The position numbers were made by a program, and so were the translations under genes. 64,000 bases of DNA from Hygrophila difformis (lineage: Eukaryota; Streptophyta; Magnoliopsida; Lamiales; Acanthaceae): contig JAOANR010000003.1 of assembly GCA_030278955.1 (NCBI GenBank), positions 49,262,902-49,326,901 of the forward strand. Reading direction: 5' to 3'. The notes under the pieces are model-generated. The model saw only the letters and a list, made by a program, of their open reading frames with translations, did not search any database and was not told the DNA's origin. This document shows positions 1 to 10,029 of this stretch, piece by piece (position 1 is the stretch's first letter; each line of letters starts with the position of its first letter).

Positions 1-975
1 AATAATTTAAGTAATAATAATAATACCAATAATATCATTATTGGTATATAAATATAATTAATACTTTAAAATGTCCAAATACACCAAAAATATAATAATA
101 TAGTATATAATTTATTTAATAATAATTATATAATGAACACATCAAATATAATAAAAATGATTTCCATAATACTAATTAATATTAGAAATAATAATATTTA
201 CAATTACAAATAGAATAAAATATGGTCAATATAATAATAATTTAAATAATAAATATAATAATAACAATAATATCATTATTGGTATCATAAATATAATTAA
301 TACTTTAAAATGTCCAAATACACCAAAAATATAATAAATATAATATATAATTTAAATATTAGTAATAATTATATAATAAATACATCAAATATAATAAAAA
401 TAATTTCCATAATATTAATTAATATTAGAAATAATAATATTTACAATTACAATTAGAATAAAATATGGTCAATATAATAATAATATAATAATAATTTAAA
501 TAATAAATATAATAATTACAATAATATCATTATTGGTATCATAAATATAATTAATACTTTAAAATGTCCAAATACACCAAAAATATAATATATAATTTAA
601 ATAATAATAATAATTATATAATAAATATAATATATAATTTAAATAATAATAATTATTATATAATAAATACATCAAAAATAATAATAATGATTTCCATAAT
701 ACTAATTAATATTAGAAATAATAATATATAAAATTTAAAATAAAATAAAATATAGTAAATATAATAATAATCAAATAATAATTTAAATAATAATCATAAT
801 TAATACTTTAATAAATTTACCAAAAATATAATAAATGTCATATATAAATTCAATAATAATATAAAAAATTTCAAATAAAATAATATAATTTAAATATAAT
901 ATATACACTATTGAAATAAATAATAATAATAATATATACAATTTCAAATAATATAATATATACTAATGAAAACAA
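1..975. repeat. AT-rich degenerate tandem repeat (~245-bp unit)
   Basis: Very AT-rich. A block containing ATCATTATTGGTAT, then AATACTTTAAAATGTCCAAA and CACCAAAAATATAATA, recurs near 30, 270 and 525, which gives a period of about 245 bp. Weaker, shortened copies continue to about 970. No coding potential. It may be a local satellite-like array or the AT-rich interior of a larger transposon whose ends I cannot place. Confidence 0.7.
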
Positions 976-1004
976 AAACAAAATAAATTTCCAATAAAAA
1001 ATAT

Positions 1005-1160
1005 CTTCGGTCGGCTATTTCTTGCTTCGGTCGAAGTCATCGCATTGTGCGACCGAAGCTTTTTCTCGCGACCGAAGCTCAACTAATCATGCTTAAGTAA
1101 TAGGCACTTCGGTCGGCTATTTTAGCTTCGATCGGTCCGATCGAAGTCCCCGACCGAAGG
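1005..1160. repeat. Cluster of CTTCGGTCG / CGACCGAAG motifs
   Basis: In about 155 bp the nonamer CTTCGGTCG occurs at least three times on the plus strand (near 1005, 1025 and 1107), and its complement CGACCGAAG three times (near 1050, 1069 and 1151). Near 1135 there is an imperfect palindrome of CTTCGATCGG and CCGATCGAAG. Dense short repeats in both orientations resemble subterminal transposase-binding repeats of CACTA or Mutator-like elements, but no terminal repeats or target duplication could be assigned. Confidence 0.55.
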
Positions 1161-1568
1161 GTTTTTTGTCTTTTCGGGTAGAAAAGTTAGCTTTTAAGCG
1201 GTAGGTGTAAAAAACTTTTTTGCTATGTCTGACAGGACAACAGAGGCTATTACTTCTAAAAAAAACCAACACATAACGAAATGGTTGGAGAACCTCACGA
1301 CCGCAATTGCACGTGATTGGTAGGTCTGCACCATAACTTTATTGTTGATTTATTACATTTCAACCCCAAATCTTAAAATCTTTATTTTTCATTTTAATTT
1401 ATTCTGTTTTTATTTTAATTTACAATTCTAGTTTAAATTTATATTTGAAATAATATTAAATTAAATTTTAATTTATTAATTAAAGTAGTTTAACAAAATA
1501 AAAATATCGCTTATATTAAAGTAAATTTAAGTAAATAATTAAAGTAGTAAACATAATTAGGCAAATCA
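1161..1568. other. AT-rich intergenic stretch, nothing recognised
   Basis: No gene, RNA or repeat structure that I can support. Composition grades from mixed to AT-rich. Confidence 0.5.
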
Positions 1569-1764
1569 AATTTATTTTACCAGGGGATGTGGACTTAGCC
1601 CAAGTGGTTAAATCCCTAGGACTCCAACGGAAGGTTGGAGGTTCGATCCCCACCAGCCCCCTATCCCTCCCTTTTATTCCCCTTTGTAATTTGTGTGGCA
1701 TAGGCTCCCACCACTACTTTCCAGGCCTTCAATGGCTCATCAAAAAAATTAATTTATTTTACCA
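1569..1764 (+). mobile_element. tRNA-derived SINE with 14-bp target duplication
   Basis: The 168-bp body (1583-1750) starts GGGGATGTGGACTTAGCCC. It carries an RNA polymerase III A box (TAGCCCAAGTGG, 1596-1607) and B box (GGTTCGATCCC, 1640-1650) spaced as in tRNA-derived SINEs. It ends in CATCAAAAAAATT and is bounded by a perfect direct repeat AATTTATTTTACCA (1569-1582 and 1751-1764). The tRNA-unrelated part contains a pyrimidine-rich stretch (about 1660-1685). It is a SINE rather than a tRNA gene: the acceptor and T stems do not pair properly, and a body plus A-rich tail follow the tRNA-like head. Confidence 0.88.
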
Positions 1765-2611
1765 CTTCAATTTACTTTAATTAATTTTTATTTTATTTTT
1801 TTGTTGGTTTCTTATTTTTTTATAATTTTTTACTATATTTTATTGTATTTAATTTTTAACATTACTTTTATAATTTAATTTAATTTAATATTATTTTATA
1901 TAGAAAATAAAACTAGTATTGATAAAATAAAATATAATTAGAATAGATTAAAGTTCATAAAGGAGAATTTAAATTTTCGGGTTGAATGTATAAATAAAAA
2001 ATTATGAATGTCAACTTAGAGAAAATAACCATTTTTGTCGAATTATACCTAATTAATTGGGTTATTCAAATTTTAAGTACTCTACCGGGAGAAATGGCAT
2101 AATTCCAAATTTATTCCCTATATTCCTGCAGCTGGCTCAGTGTGGTGTTTCTTTTCTGTTCAAATACCAATATGATGTCATTTTTGTTGATACAAAAACT
2201 GATGTAAAGTTTGTTTGAATACACCAACGCCATTTTGGACTCTTATGCGTAATTACGCTATCGGCAATCGGCAAGTCAATATTCATTTTTATTACTCCCT
2301 TCATTATTTTACTCATGTTCCATCAATTCTTTTGTTACTTTTCACGAACTCACTTTTACTTAAAGTTATATAATAATTATATAAAATTAAAATATAGCTA
2401 AGCGGATCTTGTTAAGTTCGTTTCGTTTTGTAATTTTTAAATATCGAACTTTTATAATTTTTATTTAACCAAACTTGAGTTATTGATTGTTTAAAATTGT
2501 AATTTAACTACGTGCACTATTGATCCGTAGAAAAAATAAAAGAACGGAGAGAATATATATTGAATAAATTTATTACTAATAAATAATACTACAAAAAAGT
2601 CCATGCATAAA
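1765..2611. other. AT-rich intergenic stretch, nothing recognised
   Basis: No coding region or structured repeat that I can support. A second ACTACAAAAAA motif near 2588 lies just left of the CACTA-like MITE and could be a fragment of another terminus. Confidence 0.5.
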
Positions 2612-2701
2612 CACTACAAAGAATTCACAGGAAGGCGATAAAATTCTATTAAAATCGTCGCCTGACGAATTACGTCATATTCCCGCGAGTTTTTCGTAGT
2701 G
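2612..2701. mobile_element. Short CACTA-type MITE
   Basis: A 90-bp unit opens CACTACAAAGAATTC and closes with TTTTTCGTAGTG, so the ends are imperfect inverted repeats of the CACTA(C/G)AA class. Inside, GGCGATAAAATT near 2633 is mirrored by ATCGTCGCC near 2654, forming a foldback. A 3-bp target duplication cannot be read cleanly (AAA left, AAT right). Non-autonomous; no coding capacity. Confidence 0.65.
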
Positions 2702-3177
2702 AATAATATTTTTTTCATAGGATCATTCAACGTGACCTAATTTAGCTGGAATAGCATTTTTTTTTTACATGCATTTAAATTTATATATGTCTGACACTCG
2801 TGTAAAGAAAAAAAGAAAAAAAAAACTGAAATTATTCCGAAGTTTTGCATGTGTTTCAAACCCAACATTTCACCCAAAAAAATAAATAAATAAAAATAGT
2901 AAAATAAAAAGAACCAGGTATTAGGTATATACTCCATATATACTGACGTGGATAGAGTACATTATGTGGAGCATGCATGTGGGTCCCACCTTTCACTTTT
3001 AATTATTATGTGCTCTTTTATTTATTTATAAAATTATCTTATTTTTCTCTCAAAGTTTTAGTACTACTACTGTTGCTCTTTGAATTCAAACTCAGCTTGA
3101 TTGATATACCAAAATACCAAATACAGTTGCTTTGAATGATATGGTATTCTAGCTAAGTAAAAGTTTCGAATTCAAAT
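2702..3177. other. AT-rich flank, pre-insertion host DNA
   Basis: No feature that I can support. This is the left flank of element A and ends in the 5-bp ATTTG (3178-3182) that is repeated at the far end of A. Confidence 0.5.
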
Positions 3178-3756
3178 ATTTGTGTAATACCCGAGAATTT
3201 TCCAACATAAAATAAAATAATAATTAAATAAATAAACAATAAATACAATAAATACCATAAATAAATAAATCCAGCAAATAAATAAATAAATAAGGATAAG
3301 GAAATGAGAAATGAGATTTTACTTAAAAAGGAATTAAAGGAATTTAATTAAATAAAAAGAATTATTAAAGGTAAATAAATTGTACACCGAAACCCGACAC
3401 CAATGAACTCGAGGATTCGAGTCCAACATCCAATTAGACCCGAGTAAAAATTTACAGAGAAAGTAGAAACCCGGAGATACCCTGGAAATCAGAATTCGGG
3501 AGCATAGAGGGATAGAAGTCCGAAAGAGATGAGGAAAAGCACGACGGATCGCACGACCCGCCCGGACCGAAGTCCAGGCGAGTTCGGGGCGGTGGCCGCG
3601 CGGTCAAAGAGGGATGGGCGCGCCACGGCCGCGCCGACGGACAGATTCGCCCGTGCGAAATTTTCTCGCCCGAATCCGGATTTTCCGACTTCGGTTGAAC
3701 ACCATTCGGCTCAAGACTCCTAGGGCAGACCTTGGGCATCCCTAGGGCTTGTTTAA

Positions 3757-3766
3757 CTATAAATAA
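3757..3766 (+). promoter_or_regulatory. LTR TATA-like box (element A 5' LTR)
   Basis: CTATAAATAA, followed by AGACCTCTTAAAAG, lies about 575 bp into the LTR, directly after the GC-rich block. The same box is at 52820-52829 in the 3' LTR and, on the minus strand, at 9214-9223 and 13806-13815 in B. Conservation in A and B supports a core promoter role. The start site is not determined. Confidence 0.6.
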
Positions 3767-4985
3767 GACCTCTTAAAAGCTCCGAATACTTTTCCAAAAC
3801 CCTACAACTCTCTATACGTCCGAAAACCCTAATTCCGGAGTCGTCGGAGGCACGAGACCAAGGCGAGACTGATTTGGACGAAAATCAGAGTCTCCTAGAC
3901 ATCGTGGTAAGTTCCGATCTATTCGTCTCTTACGTTTTGATTCGAAAACGAATCCTAATCTTCTTATTTTTCTTCCTACGCCCCGAATCGGATCTAGAAC
4001 GTAGAACCCGACGAACGGAGAGGATAGACAGAGGACTGGAAGCCACGCCTTCGAAATAGACGATCCCGGATATCTATAAATCTATAAGTTAATACTTACA
4101 TGGTTTTGGGAGTAATTAAAACACGAAACCTAAAAGCTTGAATCGAATCTTGCGTAAATCTGTCATTGAATATTTTCTACCAGCGCAACAGTTTTGACGA
4201 ATTTTTCTGAACCTTAAAACGACTTCAAACGGAAAAACTTAAACCACAAAAAACGTTCCTAAGATTTAGATCTATCTATTGTAAAATTTTCAGAATTTTT
4301 AGAGACGATTTGATATGTGAAAACCAACCGAAACCGAACTGCTTGAAACTAGATCTTGAAATTCTTGACAAACTTAGGTCCGATCTTGATCACGTTTTTG
4401 ACATAGGTTCCAGACCGATTTAGATCTTTGGCCGAACATGAAAGTTGTAGATAAATGTCTTAAGATGATCTCTGTAAAATTTCATTAAATTTTGAGTTGA
4501 TTTGCTATGTTAGATCTTGATAATCTTAAACTGCTGTACACGAATTTCGGACAGATTTAGGTTATGACGAAAATTGATGATTTTGACCTATTTCGGTAAC
4601 TCGAATTGAAAAAGTTAAAACGCGAAAGTTGTTCATCTCGATGTTTCTGAGTCAGTGGTGAAATTTCAGAATTTTTGGAATTAAACTCGATTTTTACTGA
4701 AATTTTGAGTAAACTGTGGTTGTCGGAGTCAAATCTTGAAATCTTATTGAAACGATGAAACTAGCCTTTAAGGTTGAAACGAGTAGAAGAATCTTTGAAA
4801 TAATTATATGAAATCTGGAAATTTAGGAAAATCCCCTTTACGAACTTGATCGTTAAAATTAGGTGGTGAGTGCTCTGCAGGGTGCCCTCCTAACGATTCA
4901 CTTCGTGCCTATATGGACGATGGTGACCACGCGCAAAATATTTGAGATATGTTGCCGAAACGGCATGAGATATATGGCCTACACT

Positions 4986-5014
4986 CTCGTGAATATCCTT
5001 ATGGGTTTCTCGAG
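4986..5014 (+). promoter_or_regulatory. LTR hairpin type 1 (CTCG stem)
   Basis: CTCGTGAA pairs with TTCTCGAG (one T-T mismatch) around the loop TATCCTTATGGGT. The same design occurs four times in the C LTR with stem CTCGAGT/ACTCGAG and a related loop. Function unknown; the stem is visible, the role is inferred. Confidence 0.5.
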
Positions 5015-5055
5015 GCTCCGGAGTGGTACTGGGTATGGCAGATACGGCTGCGGCC

Positions 5056-5068
5056 GCCGGTTTCCGGC
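5056..5068 (+). promoter_or_regulatory. LTR hairpin type 2 (GCCGG/CCGGC)
   Basis: GCCGG-TTT-CCGGC follows CGGCTGCGGCC. All C, D, E and F LTRs have one to several copies with the same 5-bp stem and loops ATCA, ATTA or ATTG. Conserved stem with variable loop; function unknown. Confidence 0.5.
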
Positions 5069-5695
5069 TAAATTGACGAGATTGCGATGCAATCGTGAAA
5101 TACTTGCTATATTGTTCTTGGGAGTAATGGGGATAGTTAAATCTTAATAATTGTTGTTCTTTAAATTATTAAATGCTTTATTTAAATTACTCATGGCTTC
5201 ATTTAAATTATTTATGAATAGTATCATGCTTTTATGAAATATTAAATTAATGGCTTTTAAACCCTACGATCATGCATGTGTTAACTTACTCAGCAAGTTG
5301 TGCTGACCAAACCATTTTATTTTCCTTTTTCCTTATAGAGTATGTGGAATGATCATGAGCTCATGCATGGGGGAACTATATTTTGCAAACTTTATTATTT
5401 AAATTCTTGCATTAAACATTAGAATAAGCGGGCCTGTTTAACCCGTGTTTTGACCATGTTGGTCGTATTTATATTTCCGCTGCAATATTATACTTAAATA
5501 CTTTTTCCGCTGCGCTATGATATTATTATTTTCGAGATTATATTGTATGGGCTGTTTGCAAATGTTTTCAAAGCTCTTAAATACTGAAATACCTAGCCTT
5601 GCATCTCTTTGGTAAGCCGGAGAAACCGTGTCTTACTAGGGAGGTGTGGCGGTGACATCCCGACCTGGGTGACCAAAAATCGGGGTGTTACAAGT

Positions 5696-5707
5696 TGGTA
5701 TCAGAGC
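5696..5707 (+). promoter_or_regulatory. Primer binding site (tRNA-iMet), element A
   Basis: TGGTATCAGAGC, three bases after the 5' LTR, is the standard plant initiator-methionine tRNA complement that primes minus-strand DNA synthesis. Confidence 0.92.
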
Positions 5708-5932
5708 CCGGCTATTTTTAAACTATTATTTTTAAACTATTATTTTTAAACCATTATTATTTTTAAACTATTACTAATATTTTGACTATTGTTTTAAATT
5801 TTAAAGTATTATTTCCATGGAGAAATTTTTATTTTAAAACCCATGGAAAAAAAATATATATAGTGCATTAAATTATTTTTGGGGGGAAATCATCATTTGT
5901 ATTTTCATATTGCATCTCTTTTATGAACTTAG

Positions 5933-6070
5933 AATCTTGGCGAATTTGAACTTAGAATCTTGGCGAAATTGAACTTAGAATCTTGGTGAATTTGAACTTA
6001 GAATCTTGGCGAATTTGAACTTAGAATCTTGGCGAAATTGAACTTAGAATCTTGGCGAATGTTAACTTAG
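5933..6070 (+). repeat. 23-bp tandem repeat array in element A leader (6 copies)
   Basis: Six copies of TGAACTTAGAATCTTGGCGA plus three variable bases, differing at one or two positions, end just before the leader ORF. Element B keeps four more diverged copies in the same place on the minus strand (about 11495-11585), so the array is ancestral to A and B. Confidence 0.85.
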
Positions 6071-6088
6071 ATCTCTTGCTTGCGCTAG

Positions 6089-6424
6089 ATGGCTAGTCAA
6101 GACATGATGCAGTTGATGATCAAGATGATGAACATTCACCTTAATTCCCATCAAACTATAGAACAAATGAAATACCGTATGGCTCAATTGGAGGCCAATT
6201 TGCACCACATGGGTAACTTGAGAGAGGCGGATCACCACCACATAAACCAACTCGAACGCCAAGTCCAAACCCTCACTACACAAAACCTAATACCGAAGGA
6301 ACACGTCGATGCCCATGGGCAAGACTTGAACACTATCTTTGACGATCTACTGCCGCCAAGTTCGGAGGAGGAAGACCCGGAGGAGGATCCTGCTACCCCA
6401 CCGGAGGACGTCTTGAGACGCTAG
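6089..6424 (+). CDS. Small coiled-coil leader ORF upstream of gag (unknown function)
   Basis: A 111-codon frame lies between the 23-bp repeat array and gag, in a different frame from gag, and ends 311 bp before the gag start. I do not recognise a family. Residues about 25-70 are rich in spaced hydrophobics with Q/E/H/R, including MKYRMAQLEANL and INQLERQVQTL, as in a coiled coil. The C-terminal 30 residues are acidic and proline-rich (SSEEEDPEEDP). No signal peptide or membrane segment. The D' element carries a decayed minus-strand homologue in the same position (about 44710-45150) sharing the AQL...NLR.AD...INNL...QKLT.RN pattern, which argues for a once-functional protein. B, E and F appear to lack it. 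Canonical Tekay elements are not known for such an ORF; Ogre/Tat elements do have one, but I see no relationship. Confidence 0.55.
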   Translation: MASQDMMQLMIKMMNIHLNSHQTIEQMKYRMAQLEANLHHMGNLREADHHHINQLERQVQTLTTQNLIPKEHVDAHGQDLNTIFDDLLPPSSEEEDPEEDPATPPEDVLRR

Positions 6425-6505
6425 AGATTCTATTTTTAGATACTATTTTGCTAGGGAAATATTTCTACCTTTGTACTAAAATTTCTTTTGAGAAAATAAA
6501 ATGCC

Positions 6506-6556
6506 CGATTTATTTATAATAAATCGAAAAAAAAAATACGGACAGACCTGTCCGTA
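6506..6556 (+). promoter_or_regulatory. Two consecutive stem-loops in the gag leader
   Basis: CGATTTATT-TAT-AATAAATCG (6506-6526) is followed ten bases later by TACGGACAG-AC-CTGTCCGTA (6537-6556), both with perfect 9-bp arms. They sit between the leader ORF and gag, where retroelement RNAs often carry packaging or dimerisation structures. Alternatively the first could act in 3'-end formation of a leader-ORF transcript. Confidence 0.4.
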
Positions 6557-6734
6557 CAGCAGCAAAAAAAAAAAGAAATATTTCGAAATAAAACAAATAA
6601 AACCCCAAGGCGTACGGCGCTTCTTAGTTCGATCGAGCACCACGTGCTAAATTACAAAACACATATACATTTATAGGAATTGCTTAGACTATATGTTAAA
6701 TTCACAAGTCCCAATCCACCCTATTTGTACCAGA

Positions 6735-7316
6735 ATGGCACCCAGAGCAAGAGGAAGAGGAAGAACTCAACCCGCTCCCCAAACCACCACTGAAACACCT
6801 ACCGAAATACCTCCAAATGTCACGGAACCGGCCCAACCTGTAGAGGAACAACCCCAAGGTGCGCAGGACGCCCCCGCACCGAACAATGTGGGCGATCGTC
6901 TTCGGACGATAGAGGAGGTTTTGATTGCGCTAGGGAACGCGCAAGTCAACCAAGGTCAAGCTGCGGCGGTACCTCCGCCCCAAGCTCGCCCTAACTATCT
7001 GGCTATGGTGAATCCCTAACAGCCACCCCACTATGCTGGTGAGGAGGATCCAGCCAAACTTGAGGAATGGATCTGGACCTTCGACAAACTGCTGGGAGCA
7101 GTCAAATGTCCGGAAGGAGAAAGAGTGCATGTCGCTTCGTACTACTTGGGAGGCGAAGCGGACGACTGGTGGCAGGCGACTCAAGCTAAGCTGACTGAAG
7201 ATGACGAGCCCTACTCGTGGATGGAGATGATGGAACTACTCAGGGATCGATTCTATCCCTTGAGTACTAAAGCCGCCATGTACGAAGAATTCCTGTCACT
7301 GAAGCAAGGAGGCCAA
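6735..7316 (+). pseudogene. gag: Element A gag, N-terminal part (interrupted)
   Basis: Structural polyprotein start. The chosen ATG (6735) begins MAPRARGRGRTQPAP, matching the MAPR starts of gag in B, D' and E. A short helical segment (DRLRTIEEVLIALGNA) is shared by all family gags. The capsid-type domain follows, with KLEEWIWTFDKLL, YYLGGEADDWWQ and FYPLSTKAAMYEEF. A TAA at 7017-7019 interrupts the frame, which then stays open to the B insertion; the 5-bp GCCAA (7312-7316) is B's target duplication. Reading continues in the same frame at 14336. Known role of the family: forms the virus-like particle around the element RNA. Confidence 0.88.
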
Positions 7317-9739
7317 TATAACACCCCGGTTTTTGGTCACCCAGGTCGGGATGTCACCGCCACACCTCCCTAGCAAGACACGGTTTCTCCGAGCTCACTA
7401 AAGAGATGCAAGGCTATGGTTTTTCAGAATTTAAAATATTCAAACAGCCCATTCATATATAAGTTAAAAATAATACATCGAAGTTGCAGCGGAAAATAAT
7501 ATTTACATATGTATAATGCAGCAGAATTTAAATATGGGGCCAACATGGCCTAATCACGGGTTAAACAGGCCCGTTCATGCAAGATCTAGTCTAATACAAA
7601 AATTCAAAATAATATATCATCCCAAACTTCCCGTGTATGCATATGACGATGCATAATTCTCAACTCTGAAAGAAAAAGAAATAAAAATGGTTTGGTCAGC
7701 ACTACGTTCTGAGTAAGTTAACACGTACAAGATTATGAGGTTTCAAAGCCTTTAATTAAATTTAATGAAAACATGTGCATAATTTAAACAATTCATGTAA
7801 TCGCATAATTTAGAAGACATGGATTCATACGGTCATAAATATAGCTTGCAACGTAGTTAAATAAGTTGCCATAAATTTAAAAACAAATTGTCAAGGATTT
7901 AATTGGACTCCCTTATCGATGTCTCGTTTCGTTTCTTTTACAGATCACCACCGCTAGGGCTCTTATGTCCACCAGCCTTACGCCTGGGCTCTTATGTCCA
8001 CAGGTATCATGGTCGATCTTTTAACTAGAGTTAATCCGTCCGCTAGCCATACGATCAGTGTTTCGCTAGGGCTCTTACGTCAACCTAGACATACACTTGA
8101 ATTCTTATGTCCCAAGCCGCAGAGAACATTGACAGTATCTTGCTTAGTCATAACCCGCAATATTTTAATCTTTCTCGTTTCGTGTATCGTATTTCAAAGT
8201 ATTTCTATCCGTTTCAACCTCAAAGGCTAATTTCACCGTTTCAACAAGATTTCAAGTTTTGACTCGGTCAACCACAGTTTACTCTAAAATTCGTCAAAAA
8301 TCATATTTAATTTCAAAAATTCCGAAATTTCACGAATCACTCCAAAACGTCGAGATCTACAACTTTCGTGTTTTAACTTTTTCGATCCGAGATACCGAAA
8401 CAGGTCCACAACGTCAATTTTCGTCAGATCAAAAATCTGTCCGCGTTTTCACACAGCAGTTTAAAAGTTTCGAGATCTACCATAGCAAATGAACTCTAAA
8501 TTTGATGAAATCTTACAGAGATCATCTTAATACAATTATCTACAACTTTCATGTTCGGCTAAAGATCTAATTCGGCCTAGAACCCTAGTCAAAAACGCCA
8601 GCAAGTTCGAATAAAGAATCTATCATCGTTTCAAGATCTAAATCTAAAGCAGGCTCGTTTATGATCGGTTTCGGATATCAAAACACGATGAAAAATTATG
8701 AAATTTTTACACAACCTAGAATAATGTCTTATGAATGTTTTTCGTGTTTTAAGTTTTCTCGTTTGAACGTTTTAAGGGGTCCGAATAAATTCAATAATAG
8801 TGCTGCGCCGGTGTAGACAGATTTTAGGTGGGGTTCCATTAGATCTATATGTTCGAATCTTTTAACAACCCAAAACCAAAGTAAGCGTTAACTTACAGAT
8901 TTTTGAGCGTCCGGGATCTTCGATTCGGAGGCGTGGCTTCCAGTCCTCCGTTTATTCTCTCCGTTTGTCGGGTTCTTCGCTCTCGATCCGGATCGGGGGT
9001 TTGGAATAGAAAAAGATCGAATTTAGGATTCGTTTTCGAATCACACATGGAAAAGAATGGACCAAGGCTTACCACAGCGACGGGGGTCTCCGAAATTCGT
9101 CCAAGATTCAGTCTTTGAATGCCTTCGTGCCTCTGACGACTCCGGGATTAGGGTTTGATGTGTATAGAGAGATTTCGTAGGGTTTCAAACGTATTCGGAG
9201 CTTTTAGGAGGTCTTATTTATAGATAGCTAAGACCTAGGGCGTCCAAGATCTGACCCTAAGGGTCTTGGGTCGAAAGATGTTCAACCGAAAGTCGAAAAA
9301 TCCGCGTTCGGGCGAGAGATTTCACGCAACGGGCGAATCTGTCGCGTGGCGCGGTCGTGGCGCGCCCAATGCCTATGGACCGCGCGGCCACCTCGCCGAC
9401 TTCGCCTGGACTTCGGTCCGGGCGGGTCGTGCGATCCGTCGTGCCTTTCCTCCTCTCTTTCGGATTTCTATCCCTCTATGCTCCCGAATTCCGATTTTCG
9501 GGGTATCTTCGGGTTCCTACTTTCTCTCTAAATTTTTACTCGGGTCTAATTGAATGTTTGGACTCGAATTCTCGAGTTCATTGGTGTCGTGTTCCGGTGT
9601 ATAATTTATTTACCTTTAATCCATCTTTTTATTTAATTAAATTCCTTTAATTCCTTTTTAAGTAAAATCTCATTTCTCATTTCCTTATCTTTATTTAATT
9701 ATTGTTTTGTTTTATGTTAGAAAATTCTCGGGTATTACA
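7317..9739 (-). repeat. Element B 3' LTR (minus orientation)
   Basis: On the plus strand it opens TATAACACCCCGG (expected TGTAACACCCC) and ends CGGGTATTACA. Near 7953-8115 there is a set of CTCTTATGTCC-loop hairpins. It differs from its partner at a small number of sites, for example near 8100 and a 1-base difference near 9320. Confidence 0.92.
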
Positions 9740-9755
9740 GTCTACCCTCCTTAAG
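9740..9755 (-). promoter_or_regulatory. Polypurine tract of element B
   Basis: On the minus strand this reads CTTAAGGAGGGTAGAC immediately before the 3' LTR, as in A. A second purine-tract/LTR-start look-alike lies at about 9979-10003. Confidence 0.8.
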
Positions 9756-10029
9756 AATCAACTTCTTCCTCGAAGTTGTGTTACGGCCTTTCTCGTGCTA
9801 AGGTTTTTTTTTTTTTTTTTGTTATTTTGTGACTGAACTTAGAATTAAGACTTCTAAGCTGCCTACGTACCCTGTGAAGGGATCAAGCCATAACGTAGTT
9901 CAAAACAATTTGAATTTGTTTATTTATTTTTGTTTAGGATACATCTAATCGAGTCGAACTACAAAAATAAATTGTTACGGGGTATCACATCCCCTCCCCC
10001 TTAGGACTTGGTTATGTCCCCATAACTGC

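Larger units (their letters stand above)
3183..5692 (+). repeat. Element A 5' LTR (2510 bp)
   Basis: Begins TGTAATACCCGAG and ends GGGGTGTTACA; the primer site follows three bases later. A GC-rich block (about 3530-3660) precedes a TATA-like box at 3757. The 3' third holds hairpins (4986-5014, 5056-5068) after a GTGCTCTGCAGGGTGCC motif near 4870. Scattered substitutions and a 4-bp length difference separate it from the 3' LTR, so A is older than the near-identical LTR pairs nested inside it. Short open frames here are chance by-products of GC-rich LTR sequence. Confidence 0.93.

Noticed and set aside
1583..1660. tRNA gene on the plus strand
   Set aside because: A and B boxes are present, but the T and acceptor stems do not pair and the unit has a body, an A-rich tail and a 14-bp target duplication, so it is a SINE.
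3452..3739. Arg/Pro-rich frames in the GC-rich LTR block (also 9266-9650, 13858-14241, 18495-18933, 23744-24013, 42867-43136, 50943-51357, 52515-52808)
   Set aside because: All lie in the GC-rich upstream part of LTRs on either strand and frame; they reflect base composition, not proteins.
4863..5147. A 94-codon frame in A LTRs (also 53930-54211)
   Set aside because: Present in both LTRs because they are copies; the sequence is the hairpin region and no domain is visible.
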